A stretch of 64,000 nt of DNA from Candidatus Saccharicenans sp. (GCA_026414545.1 JAOAIU010000027.1:31021-95020), one strand, 5' to 3'; numbered from the stretch's first letter, positions 10,692 through 19,797 are shown. The notes: generated by a model from the letters alone, not told the origin. A program made the numbers and translations.

Positions 10692-12140
10692 TCAATAAGC
10701 CCGGGCAAAATAGGCCAGGGTTGTGGCTTCCTGGCCGCAGCAGACACAGCGACCACTCGGTAGATTATCCTGGTTGAGCGGAATAACCCTGATGGTGGCC
10801 ATGGTTTCTTCCTTGACCTTCGCTTCGCACTCTTCCCGGCCGCACCACCGGGCCCTGATAAAGCCCCGTTTTTCCTCTATCGTCCTCTTGAACTCTTCGT
10901 AGCTCTCAACTTCCCTGGTGTTTTCCTTCTGAAAAGCCAGAGCCCGGTCGAACAGGGCCTTCTGGATGGCAGTCAACATCTCCCCAATCCTCACTTCTAG
11001 GCCACTCATCTCAAGGGCAATTTTCTCCTTGTTGTCACGGCGAACGGCAATCACCTGGTTGTTCTTGACATCCCTCGGGCCAATTTCCAGGCGCAAGGGC
11101 ACGCCCCTCATTTCCCACTCAGAAAACTTCCAGCCGGGTGTGTACTCGGCCCGGTCGTCGAGGTGAACCCGGTAGCCAGCCTGCTGCAGAGAATCCTTGA
11201 GTTTTCTGGCCACCGGCAGCACACTTTCTTTCCAGTTCCCGATGGAGATAGGCACTATGATTACCTGGATGGGGGCCACCTGGGGCGGGAAGACCAGTCC
11301 GGAATCATCACCGTGAGACATGACCAGGGCCCCGATCATCCTGGTGGAAACTCCCCAGGAAGTTTGCCAGACATACTGGAGTTTCTGGTTGCGGTCCTCG
11401 AACTTGATGTCGAAGACCCGGGCAAAATGCTGGCCGAGGTTGTGAGAGGTACCCATCTGCAGGGCTTTGCCATCGGACATCAGGGCTTCGATGGCATAGG
11501 TGGCCTCAGCCCCGGCAAACTTTTCCCGGTCGGTCTTCCGGCCATAAATCACCGGGATGGCCAGCTCGGTTTCCACGAATTCGCGGTACATTTCCAGGAC
11601 ACGCAAGGTCTCTTCCTGGGCTTCCTCAAACGTTTCGTGGGCGGTATGACCTTCCTGCCACAGAAATTCCGTGGTCCGGAGAAAGGGCCTGGTGACTTTT
11701 TCCCAGCGGACGACGTTAGCCCATTGATTTATCAGCACCGGCAGATCCCGCCAGGACTGGATCCACCTGGAATACATATGACCGATTATGGCTTCGGAAG
11801 TCGGCCGCACGGCCAGTCTTTCTTCCAGCTCGTCTTCCCCGCCGTGGGTTACCCAGGCCACTTCGGGGGCAAAACCTTTCAGATGTTCCATTTCCTTGCG
11901 CAGAAAACTCTCCGGGATGAACACCGGGAAGTAGGCGTTGACGTGGCCGCTGGCTTTAATCCGTCGGTCCAGCAATCTCTGTATATTCTCCCAGATGGCG
12001 TAGCCGTAAGGCCTGATGACCATCATGCCCTTCATCGGAGCATAATCGGCCAGCTCGGCTCGCCTGATGAGGTCCACGTACCAGCGGGAAAAATCTTCGC
12101 TCTTGGGAGTGATCTGGGTCACCAATCTTTCTTCGTTCAC
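10692..12140 (-). CDS. proS: Proline--tRNA ligase (archaeal/eukaryotic-type)
   Basis: Class II aaRS motifs (FLRTTEFLWQEGHTAH; QMGTSHNLGQHFARVFDIKF), C-terminal ...LAYFARAY. Start placed at GTG 12140 (VNEERLVTQITPK) because it has GGAGGT upstream and a promoter lies between it and the track start at 12215. Confidence 0.93.
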   Translation of the reverse strand: MNEERLVTQITPKSEDFSRWYVDLIRRAELADYAPMKGMMVIRPYGYAIWENIQRLLDRRIKASGHVNAYFPVFIPESFLRKEMEHLKGFAPEVAWVTHGGEDELEERLAVRPTSEAIIGHMYSRWIQSWRDLPVLINQWANVVRWEKVTRPFLRTTEFLWQEGHTAHETFEEAQEETLRVLEMYREFVETELAIPVIYGRKTDREKFAGAEATYAIEALMSDGKALQMGTSHNLGQHFARVFDIKFEDRNQKLQYVWQTSWGVSTRMIGALVMSHGDDSGLVFPPQVAPIQVIIVPISIGNWKESVLPVARKLKDSLQQAGYRVHLDDRAEYTPGWKFSEWEMRGVPLRLEIGPRDVKNNQVIAVRRDNKEKIALEMSGLEVRIGEMLTAIQKALFDRALAFQKENTREVESYEEFKRTIEEKRGFIRARWCGREECEAKVKEETMATIRVIPLNQDNLPSGRCVCCGQEATTLAYFARAY

Positions 12141-12168
12141 CGTGAATTTACCTCCAGCACTTTGGCTA

Positions 12169-12197
12169 ATGATAGCCAGCCGCCAATTTTTTGTCAA
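12169..12197 (-). promoter_or_regulatory. Sigma70-like promoter of proS
   Basis: On minus strand TTGACA (12197-12192), 17-nt spacer, TATCAT (12174-12169). Confidence 0.7.
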
Positions 12198-12344
12198 GGA
12201 AAGGGGTGATACCAATCGGGTCGAAAAAAACCCGGGGGTGAGACAAATTTAACCCGTTTTTTCATCCTTAGGGATGATTGAAAAGCCCCGGTGGCCTGAT
12301 AAATTGATGGCGAAATTGTTTTTAAGGAAAAGGAAGCGGCGGCT

Positions 12345-12713
12345 ATGAATGCCAGAAACCCCAGAGGTGCAGAACAACCAGACGGCAGCCAGGCTACGGT
12401 TAAAGAATTCAGCCTGACCCTGCCCATGATTGTTTCCGGGCTGGACGCCCGGGGCCAGGAATTCAGGGAAAACTCTGTTCTGTCCACCATCAGCAGCGAA
12501 CAGGCAAGTTTTCTGTTAAGGACCAGGGTGGAGAGGAAAGCGGTTCTCAAGCTGGTAATCTCCCTGCCCCCCAAGCTGGCCGACGGGCAGCCCCTGGCCC
12601 TGGTCATCAAGGGCCGGGTCAAGACCTGCCAGCAGGTCCCGGATGAGCCAGAGGCCAGGCGGGTGATTCTGGAACTTGACTCCCGCTACTTCATCGGGGC
12701 CGGAGAAGCCTGA
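12345..12713 (+). CDS. PilZ-like domain protein with degenerate ligand motifs
   Basis: Length and layout match the PilZ-like proteins at 12878 and 14203 (FSLTLPMIVSGLDARGQEFRENSVLSTISSEQASFLLRTRVERKAVLKLVISLP); RxxxR and N/DxSxxG not conserved. Confidence 0.6.
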   Translation: MNARNPRGAEQPDGSQATVKEFSLTLPMIVSGLDARGQEFRENSVLSTISSEQASFLLRTRVERKAVLKLVISLPPKLADGQPLALVIKGRVKTCQQVPDEPEARRVILELDSRYFIGAGEA

Positions 12714-12877
12714 ATTTTTTCCGGCCGGTGAGACAGACCGGAGCGGATAAGCGTCTTATGAAGATGATCAAACCCAGACCGGGTGAGGTTAAAAAGAGGT
12801 GAGGACGGTTGCTCAAAAAATCACCCTTGGTTTCATCCTCCTGAGGGATTGCGAACACCAGGAGGCCCAGTAAAAAT

Positions 12878-13282
12878 ATGGACGAAATGAAAAACGGCAG
12901 CATTAACCAGAATATTAATAAATCCTCCATTCAAGGCGTAACCGAGGAACGGAGGGGAGAGCGCCTGCTGGAACTCTCCCTTCCGGCTTTGGTTTTGGGC
13001 GAAAACGCCACCGGCCGTAAATTTAAGGAAACAACCGAGCTCCTGTCCATCAGTTCAGAAATGGCCCGATTCCGGCTGAAGAACCCGGTAAAAATCGGCA
13101 CGGTGCTCAGGCTCAGCCTGGAAATCCCGGCCACTGCCCTTCTGGTTCATCCCCTGCACCTGGAAATCTCCGGGCAGGTGGCCCGGGTGGAGTTCAACGG
13201 CCAAGAAGACTTTCCGCAGCTGGTCACCCTGGAATTGAGAAAAAAGTTCCAGCTGCAGCCAGCCGGCCAGGCCACGCAGTAG
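12878..13282 (+). CDS. PilZ-like domain protein, partly degenerate
   Basis: RRGERLLELSLPALVLGENATGRKFKETTELLSISSEMARFRLKNPVKIGTVLRLSLEIP; RxxxR retained, NxSxxG replaced by SISSEM. Confidence 0.65.
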   Translation: MDEMKNGSINQNINKSSIQGVTEERRGERLLELSLPALVLGENATGRKFKETTELLSISSEMARFRLKNPVKIGTVLRLSLEIPATALLVHPLHLEISGQVARVEFNGQEDFPQLVTLELRKKFQLQPAGQATQ

Positions 13283-13312
13283 CCAGTTATAGATACGCTC
13301 CGGCCCTGTTTT

Positions 13313-13330
13313 CCCGGCGCTTCGCCCGGG
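13313..13330 (+). terminator. GC-rich hairpin downstream of second PilZ-like gene
   Basis: CCCGGCG-CTT-CGCCCGGG with one bulged base, followed by an AT-rich stretch. Confidence 0.4.
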
Positions 13331-13402
13331 TCATTAAATCTTCCTTATCCCCAGACTATTTCTCAAGGTAAGTTTTCAGTCAGCTCCGCTGATATTATTT
13401 GC

Positions 13403-13431
13403 TTGACACCTCTTTTTGGTTATAATATTTA
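13403..13431 (+). promoter_or_regulatory. Candidate promoter upstream of LuxR-type regulator
   Basis: TTGACA (13403-13408), 17-nt spacer, TATTTA (13426-13431); a TATAAT at 13421-13426 has only a 12-nt spacer. Confidence 0.5.
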
Positions 13432-13471
13432 TTCTTAAAGAATGAAAATTTTTGGCAAGGGGTAAAAGGGC

Positions 13472-14182
13472 ATGCCAAAGAAGCAAGCAAACAAGACCGA
13501 ACCCAGAATTCCGCCTCCAAAAATGGAGAAAATAAGCGTACTCATCTACTGTCCCTCGGATTTTCTGCTGGCTGGCATCTTGAGGGCTCTGGAACCGGAT
13601 AAAAGAATGGACATCCTGACGGTGGAAAAAGGTACCATCGAGAGCTTCATGGAGGCTATCAAGCAGCTCAAGCCGCAGGTCATTCTGTTCGCCCACCTGG
13701 AACCACTCCCCCACCTAAAGGAAATCTGCAAGGCCATCAAGGAGCTGATCAAGCCCCAGATCAAGACCCAGCTCCTGCTTCTGGGCAACATTCCTTCCCA
13801 CGAGGAGATTATCAACCTGATCAATGCCGGGGCCAGAGGCTACTTTGACCTCAACGACCCGTCGCAGCAGCTGACCGAGGCCATCAGTGTTGTCAACAAG
13901 GGAGAAATCTGGCTGCCCAGGGACAAGATGTCCTCCATCATGGACCGGATCATCTCAGTGGTTGGAAGGGATATGAAAGAGAAGACGCTCGATCAGCTGA
14001 CCCCCACCGAATTCCAGGTGCTGAGGCTGATCGGCCAGGGCAAGAGCAACGAAGAAATTGCCAAGATTCTGTTCATCAGCAAAAACACCGTTCGTTCTCA
14101 TATCAAGAGCATCTATTCCAAGCTGGATACTCACAGCCGGTTGCAGCTGGCGCTTTACGCCATCAATTCAGCTTTATTTTAA
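13472..14182 (+). CDS. LuxR-family regulator with atypical receiver domain
   Basis: C-terminal LTPTEFQVLRLIGQGKSNEEIAKILFISKNTVRSHIKSIYSKLDTHSRLQLALYA (LuxR HTH). N-terminal receiver-like fold lacks the acidic pair and phospho-Asp (KPQVILFAHLEPLP). Confidence 0.88.
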   Translation: MPKKQANKTEPRIPPPKMEKISVLIYCPSDFLLAGILRALEPDKRMDILTVEKGTIESFMEAIKQLKPQVILFAHLEPLPHLKEICKAIKELIKPQIKTQLLLLGNIPSHEEIINLINAGARGYFDLNDPSQQLTEAISVVNKGEIWLPRDKMSSIMDRIISVVGRDMKEKTLDQLTPTEFQVLRLIGQGKSNEEIAKILFISKNTVRSHIKSIYSKLDTHSRLQLALYAINSALF

Positions 14183-14202
14183 GAAGAGCAAAGAGGGAAA
14201 GC

Positions 14203-14601
14203 ATGGCTGAAAAAACAAAAGCTAAAGTTAGAAGGAAAAAGGGAACCGGCAAGAAGGCGTTGAAGACCGCAGTCGACGTCAACCGTCGTCGGGAATGGAG
14301 GTTTGACCTGCCGCTGCCGGCCGAGATCGAGGGACAGCTGCCACAGGGCAAGCAATTCAAAGAAAAAACGGTGCTGGAAAATATTTCTTCAACCGGAGCC
14401 TACTTCACCCTTGACAGCAGTCTGGTGGTCGGCTCCAAGGTAAATCTGGCCATCGAGCTACCGCCAGAGCTGACCGAAGGCCAGAAAATAAAACTCTGCC
14501 TGGACGGGGTAACCGTCAGGCTGGAAAAGAAGGGGCAGAAAGGAAGGAAACAGGGGGTAGCTGTCAGGTTCAAGGATTACCGCTTCCAGGTGGAAGAGTG
14601 A
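14203..14601 (+). CDS. PilZ domain protein
   Basis: RRREWRFDLPLPAEIEG (RxxxR) and ENISSTGAYFTL (NxSxxG). Confidence 0.85.
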   Translation: MAEKTKAKVRRKKGTGKKALKTAVDVNRRREWRFDLPLPAEIEGQLPQGKQFKEKTVLENISSTGAYFTLDSSLVVGSKVNLAIELPPELTEGQKIKLCLDGVTVRLEKKGQKGRKQGVAVRFKDYRFQVEE

Positions 14602-14621
14602 CCTGCCACTGAAGGATTGAC

Positions 14622-15248
14622 GTGCTGGTTGCAGCCCTGACCGGAGGCATCGCCACCGGCAAGTCGGTGGTGGCCAGAATACTTGGAGAGAAGGGCTGCT
14701 ACGTTCAAAACGCCGACCTCATCTCCCGCGAGCTGATGTTGCCCGGAGGGGAAATCTGGAAGGAACTGGTCCGGCACTTCGGCCAGTCCATCCTGAGAGA
14801 TGACCGGGAAATAGACCGGAAGAAACTGAGTGGCATAATTTTCCGGGATGAGGCCGAACGGAATTACCTGAACCGTCTGACTCACCCCCGGATTCTGGAA
14901 AAAGTCCAGCAGACCATCCAGGAGCTGGAGAGGCAAGGGGGCTATGACATTTATGTTACCGAGGCGGCCCTGGTCATCGAAGCGGGCTTCCATCATTTTT
15001 ACGACCGCATCATTCTGACCCATTGCCAGCTTGAGGTTCAGGTCGAGCGGCTCTGCCGCCGGGATGGAATTAGTCGGGAGCAGGCCCTGGAAAAAATCAG
15101 GTCCCAGGAGGCGACTGAGAAGAAGATTCCCCTGGCCCATTACCTGATCGACACTTCGGGCAGCCTGGAAGAAACTGTGGAACAGACCGAGCAGGTTTAC
15201 CTCAACCTATATCAGGATGTTCTCCTGAAAAAATCCGGACTGCTCTGA
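14622..15248 (+). CDS. coaE: Dephospho-CoA kinase
   Basis: ALTGGIATGKSVVARILGEKGCYVQNADLISRELM (P-loop plus DA/DL motif); QEATEKKIPLAHYLIDTSGSLEE; GTG start. Confidence 0.94.
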   Translation: MLVAALTGGIATGKSVVARILGEKGCYVQNADLISRELMLPGGEIWKELVRHFGQSILRDDREIDRKKLSGIIFRDEAERNYLNRLTHPRILEKVQQTIQELERQGGYDIYVTEAALVIEAGFHHFYDRIILTHCQLEVQVERLCRRDGISREQALEKIRSQEATEKKIPLAHYLIDTSGSLEETVEQTEQVYLNLYQDVLLKKSGLL

Positions 15249-15351
15249 ATTGCCAACCGGCCTCGGCCGGCCAGAAATGATGTCCAGATAGCTCAGTCAG
15301 GAATATTCTCGCGTAAAGAAGGGATGATTACGAATGATAGGACAGCCTGGA

Positions 15352-15639
15352 TTATTCGATGGACTGCTGCTTCAGCTGCTTCTTGAAATCCTGGCCCGGG
15401 CGGAATTTTACCCGGCGTCCGCCGGAAATCGGAATCTGGCGATTCCGCCTGATATCGCGTCCGTAGCCAGTTTTTTTGGGCATGACCCGAAAACTTCCGA
15501 ATCCTCTTATTTCTATTTTCTCCCCGGCCAGCAGAGCTTTCTTCATGGTTTCCAGGATAGTCTCCACAGTCAGAGCAGCCTTGGCCCGGCTGAAATTTGC
15601 TTTTCTTTCCAGCAGGTTGGCCAGGTCGTTCTTGATCAT
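15352..15639 (-). CDS. HU/IHF family DNA-binding protein
   Basis: MIKNDLANLLERKANFSRAKAALTVETILETMKKALLAGEKIEIRGFGSFRVMPKKTGYGRDIRRNRQIPISGGRRVKFRPGQDFK. Confidence 0.95.
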   Translation of the reverse strand: MIKNDLANLLERKANFSRAKAALTVETILETMKKALLAGEKIEIRGFGSFRVMPKKTGYGRDIRRNRQIPISGGRRVKFRPGQDFKKQLKQQSIE

Positions 15640-15744
15640 CAACGGTCTCCTTAGTAATAAGCAAATGGAAAATGAATAGAGTAAAATTAGTTTATTAAAA
15701 AGAAAATGTCAAGCCAGAGTTCGGGGTTTCCAAAAATTAATAAA

Positions 15745-15773
15745 TTGACTTAGCCACCCGGCCTTTTTATAAT
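15745..15773 (+). promoter_or_regulatory. Sigma70-like promoter immediately upstream of the NfeD gene
   Basis: TTGACT (15745-15750), 17-nt spacer, TATAAT (15768-15773); GTG start only 9 nt downstream. Confidence 0.75.
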
Positions 15774-15782
15774 TAATCTACC

Positions 15783-17072
15783 GTGAAAAAGATTCCAATT
15801 CTGTTAGTGTGTCTGGTCTTATTTCTGGCGGCTTCAGGGGAACTGCAGGCCCGCATATTGAGTGTTACCATCAACGCCCCCATCCACCCGGTGACCGCCG
15901 AAATCATCCTGAAAGCCCTGGAGAGGGCCAGAGACGAGCAGGCTTCCCTGTTGATAATAAAATTGAACACCCCGGGGGGACTGGACTCTTCCATGCGGGA
16001 AATAATAGAGGGCATCGTCAACTCCCCGGTTCCGGTGGTGGCCTACGTCAGCCCCTCCGGAGCCAGGGCGGCCTCAGCTGGATTTTTTATGGCTGTGGCC
16101 TGCGATGTCTTTGCCATGGCCCCGGGAACCAGCACCGGAGCGGCCCATCCAGTCAGCATCGGGCTCACCGGACAGAGCCAGCCCGACAAGACCATGGAAG
16201 AGAAGGTAACCCATGATGCCGCTGCCTATATCAGGACCCTGGCTGAAAAAAGAGGTCGTAACGTCAAGATGGCTGAAGAGGCGGTCAGGCAGAGCCTGAG
16301 TTATACCGAGCAGGAAGCCTTGAAGGGAAAGGTCATCGACCTGGTAGCTGGCACGGAAAGCGACTTGATCCAGGCTCTCGATGGCCGGGAGATAAGAAGA
16401 TTTGATGGCCGCCTGGAGACACTGAAACTGGACGACCGCGAAACGCACGAAATTCCCCTGACCTTCCGGCAAAAATTATTGATGACCATAGCCAACCCCA
16501 ACCTGGCTTACATCCTGCTGATGATCGGGTTGCTCGGACTCTACTTCGAGTTTGCCAACCCTGGGGCCATACTGCCGGGGGTGCTGGGTGGAATCAGCCT
16601 GCTGCTGGCCTTCTTTTCCTTCCAGATTCTGCCCGTTAATTACGTGGGTCTGCTGCTGATAATCCTGGGCACGGTGCTGTTCATACTCGAGGTCAAAGTC
16701 CACAGTTACGGAGCTTTAACCATGGGCGGTATTGTCTCGGTGCTTCTTGGTTCAATCATGTTAATCAAGTCTCCCGTTCCAGAGCTGCGACCCAGCCTGA
16801 AATTCATCATACCGGTGGCCCTAGGGGTTTCCCTGGTCTTCATCTTCCTGGTCTACCTGGTGATTCGGGTCCATACCAGGCGAACCATAACCGGGAAAGA
16901 GGGCATGGTCGGCGAAACTGGAAAGGTCCTGACCTGGTCGGGCCAGGAAGGTCGGGTCTTCGTTCACGGCGAGATCTGGCGGGCCCTGGCCGACGACCAT
17001 CTGGAACGGGGGGACCGGGTCGAGGTGCTGGAAGTTAAAAATAATCTGACCTTGAAGGTAAAAAAAATATAG
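15783..17072 (+). CDS. NfeD family protein, long form with ClpP-like serine protease domain
   Basis: LLIIKLNTPGGLDSSMREIIEGIVNSPVPVVAYVSPSGARAASAGFFMAVACDVFAMAPGTSTGAAHPV; C-terminal TM segments and OB-like domain. Confidence 0.94.
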   Translation: MKKIPILLVCLVLFLAASGELQARILSVTINAPIHPVTAEIILKALERARDEQASLLIIKLNTPGGLDSSMREIIEGIVNSPVPVVAYVSPSGARAASAGFFMAVACDVFAMAPGTSTGAAHPVSIGLTGQSQPDKTMEEKVTHDAAAYIRTLAEKRGRNVKMAEEAVRQSLSYTEQEALKGKVIDLVAGTESDLIQALDGREIRRFDGRLETLKLDDRETHEIPLTFRQKLLMTIANPNLAYILLMIGLLGLYFEFANPGAILPGVLGGISLLLAFFSFQILPVNYVGLLLIILGTVLFILEVKVHSYGALTMGGIVSVLLGSIMLIKSPVPELRPSLKFIIPVALGVSLVFIFLVYLVIRVHTRRTITGKEGMVGETGKVLTWSGQEGRVFVHGEIWRALADDHLERGDRVEVLEVKNNLTLKVKKI

Positions 17073-17108
17073 GGGGCAGGACAACCTGTCCATAAAAGGA
17101 GGTTGGCA

Positions 17109-17867
17109 ATGATTACTTTTCCAGTCATCGTGGTGGCCATCGTCGTTCTGTATCTTTTAAATTGCATAAAGATACTGAAAGAATACGAAAGAGGAGTCAT
17201 TTTCCGGCTGGGCCGGGTGCTGCCCAGGCCCAAGGGACCCGGCCTGATATTTGTTTTCGCCCCGATTGACCGGATGGTGCGCATCAGCCTGAGGTTGATC
17301 GTCATGGACATTCCGCCCCAGGATGTCATCACCAAGGACAACGTTTCTGTTAAGGTCAATGCCGTTCTATACTTCCGGGTAATGGATCCGCTCAAAGCCG
17401 TGCTGGAAGTCCAGGATTATCTCTATGCCACATCCCAGCTCTCCCAGACCACTCTGCGCAGCGTCCTGGGCCAGGTAGAACTGGACGAACTGCTCTCAGA
17501 AAGGGAAAAGCTTAATACCCAGCTCCAGGAAATCATCGACCAGCACACCGACCCCTGGGGAGTCAAAGTCCAGCTGGTGGAAATAAAGCATATTGACCTG
17601 CCAGAAACCATGGTCAGGGCCATCGCCCGGCAGGCCGAAGCTGAGAGAGAAAGAAGGGCCAAGGTTATTCACGCCGACGGCGAATACCAGTCCTCAACCA
17701 AGCTGGCCCAGGCCGCAGACATAATCTCCCAAAATCCTCAGACCATCATGCTGCGCTTTCTGGGTACCCTGACCGAAATCGCCACCGAGAAAAATTCGAC
17801 CATCATCTTCCCGCTGCCGCTGGAAATATTGAGAGCCTTTTCTATGGATAAATCCAAGGAGAAGTGA
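17109..17867 (+). CDS. SPFH/band-7 slipin (stomatin-like) protein
   Basis: [39 protein letters not shown]...[16 protein letters not shown] 17109 preceded by AAAGGAGG; adjacent to nfeD as is typical. Confidence 0.94.
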   Translation: MITFPVIVVAIVVLYLLNCIKILKEYERGVIFRLGRVLPRPKGPGLIFVFAPIDRMVRISLRLIVMDIPPQDVITKDNVSVKVNAVLYFRVMDPLKAVLEVQDYLYATSQLSQTTLRSVLGQVELDELLSEREKLNTQLQEIIDQHTDPWGVKVQLVEIKHIDLPETMVRAIARQAEAERERRAKVIHADGEYQSSTKLAQAADIISQNPQTIMLRFLGTLTEIATEKNSTIIFPLPLEILRAFSMDKSKEK

Positions 17868-18526
17868 CAACATCCATGGTGAGAAATTACAGGGAAATAC
17901 AGGTATCATCAACCATCCTGGTGGTTATCATCCTGGGCATAATTATTCTGGGCGCGGTTATCTTTTTTATCGGGGTCCAGGTCGGGAAAAAACAGGCCGA
18001 CCTGATGGTCCGAACCATGACCGCCCAGAAAGCCGAAGAAACGGTCAAGGCTCCGGTCCCAGTTCCGGCAACCGAAGAGAGCTCGGGAACGGTTTCCAGT
18101 CAGGCTACCCAGACCACCACTTCGCTCCAGAGCCAGACCCAGCCCGAGACCAGGCCGGTCGAACCGGCAACTGGCCAGACGGCTACCCGAATCAGCCAGC
18201 AACCAGCTCCAACCAGAACAACTGAACAATCTACACCCAGCCCGCCCAGAAATCCTGCTCAAAAAACTACTGTGCCGGCCAGTGGGGGCGACTTCTTCAT
18301 CCAGGTCGGGGCCTTTAACGACCGGCCAAGTGCCCGGCTGGAAGCCGAAAAGTACAAGAAGCAGGGTTTCAACGCGGTGGTCAAGGAACCTTTCCCCAGG
18401 GACCGCAAGCCGCTGTACCGTGTCTGGCTGGGTGGCTACCGGACCCGCGAAGAAGCCCAGAAAGCTCTGTCCGAGCTGGTCAGCAAGACGGCCCGTAACC
18501 CGGGCTTTTTCATCGTCCAGCAATAG
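17864..18526 (+). CDS. SPOR domain protein, single TM
   Basis: N-terminal TM, Pro/Thr/Gln-rich linker, C-terminal [30 protein letters not shown]...[18 protein letters not shown]. The start may be ATG 17876. Confidence 0.87.
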   Translation: MTTSMVRNYREIQVSSTILVVIILGIIILGAVIFFIGVQVGKKQADLMVRTMTAQKAEETVKAPVPVPATEESSGTVSSQATQTTTSLQSQTQPETRPVEPATGQTATRISQQPAPTRTTEQSTPSPPRNPAQKTTVPASGGDFFIQVGAFNDRPSARLEAEKYKKQGFNAVVKEPFPRDRKPLYRVWLGGYRTREEAQKALSELVSKTARNPGFFIVQQ

Positions 18527-18602
18527 CTTATAAGGGTCGGGCGGCCAGGCCTGCGGCCGGAGCGAAAAATCAACTGGCTGGTTTTTTTCGGGCCCGGCCT
18601 TC

Positions 18603-18631
18603 TTGACAGAAAGCCTTTTCTCCTCTATCTT
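18603..18631 (+). promoter_or_regulatory. Sigma70-like promoter of prfB
   Basis: TTGACA (18603-18608), 17-nt spacer, TATCTT (18626-18631). Confidence 0.65.
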
Positions 18632-18653
18632 GCCCTTGTCAGGAGAAAAAGAA

Positions 18654-19797
18654 GTGAACGAGACCGGATGGTTAGAACAACTGGCTGAGAGCCGGGAAAA
18701 GGCAGTCAGCCTCTTCCGCAAACTGGAAGAAGTGCGAGGTTTTCTTTGACCTGGATAACAAGAACCGGGAACTAGAAGATATCAACAATCAACTCTCCAG
18801 TCCCGAAACCTGGAACGACCAGAAAAAGTTCCAAGCCCTTCAGATCAGGAAAAAGCAACTGGAAAAGGACCTGCAATTCTATAGAAAACTCAAGAATGAC
18901 CGGGAAGAGATAGAGGTCCTGCTGGAGCTGGCCGAAGAAGGCGAAAAGGTGGCCGACGACCTTAACCGGGCTATCCGCTCTTTCGAGCAGGAACTCCAGG
19001 AGGCTGAGCTTCGAACGCTTTTCTTCGACGAAGATGACGGGCGCAATGCCATACTCACCATCCATCCCGGGGCCGGCGGCACCGAGTCTCAGGACTGGGC
19101 CCAGATGCTTTTTCGGATGTATCTGAGGTTTGCTGAGAGAAAAGGCTTCAAGACTGAGGTCATCGATTTCCAACCCGGAGAAGAAGCCGGTCTGAAGAGC
19201 GCCACCATCAGGGTGGAGGGCGATTACGCTTTCGGACTGCTCAGCCAGGAATCGGGCGTCCACCGGCTGGTCAGGATTTCTCCCTTCGACGCCAACAAGC
19301 GTCGGCATACTTCTTTTGCCGCTGTCTTCGTCTATCCCGAAATTGACGAAGACATCGAAATAGAAATTAATCCCGATGACCTGAAGATTGATACCTACCG
19401 GGCTTCGGGTAAGGGTGGCCAGCACGTCAACCGGACCGATTCGGCCGTCCGGATTACTCACCTGCCGACCGGCATCGTCGTCCAGTGTCAGAACGAACGC
19501 TCCCAGCACCAGAACAAGGCCCGGGCCATGAAGCTGCTCAAAGCCAGGCTCTACGAAATCGAGAGAAAGAAGAAACTGGAAAAGATTGACAAGCTGGAAG
19601 ACATGAAGTCGGACATTGCCTGGGGAAACCAGATCCGGTCCTACGTTCTCCACCCCTACAAAATGATCAAGGACCTTAGAACCAGGCTTGAAACTGGCGA
19701 TGTCGACCGAATCCTGGACGGCGACCTGGATGATTTCATCAAGGCTTCGCTGCTGATGAGGAAGAAGGAAGCACTGGCGGCAGACAGAAAAGACTGA
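18654..19797 (+). CDS. prfB: Peptide chain release factor 2, expressed by programmed +1 frameshift
   Basis: ORF0 GTG 18654 reads MNETGWLEQLAESREKAVSLFRKLEEVRGFL* ending CTT-TGA (18744-18749) after internal GAGG. The +1 frame from GAC 18748 continues DLDNKNRELEDINNQLSSPETWNDQKKF... into the 18949-19797 ORF with the GGQ motif (ASGKGGQHVNRTDSAVRITH). Confidence 0.95.

Noticed and set aside
11163-12209. 348-aa plus-strand ORF
   Set aside because: Antisense to proS, which has clear class II synthetase motifs; low-complexity His/Gly/Pro composition typical of shadow ORFs.
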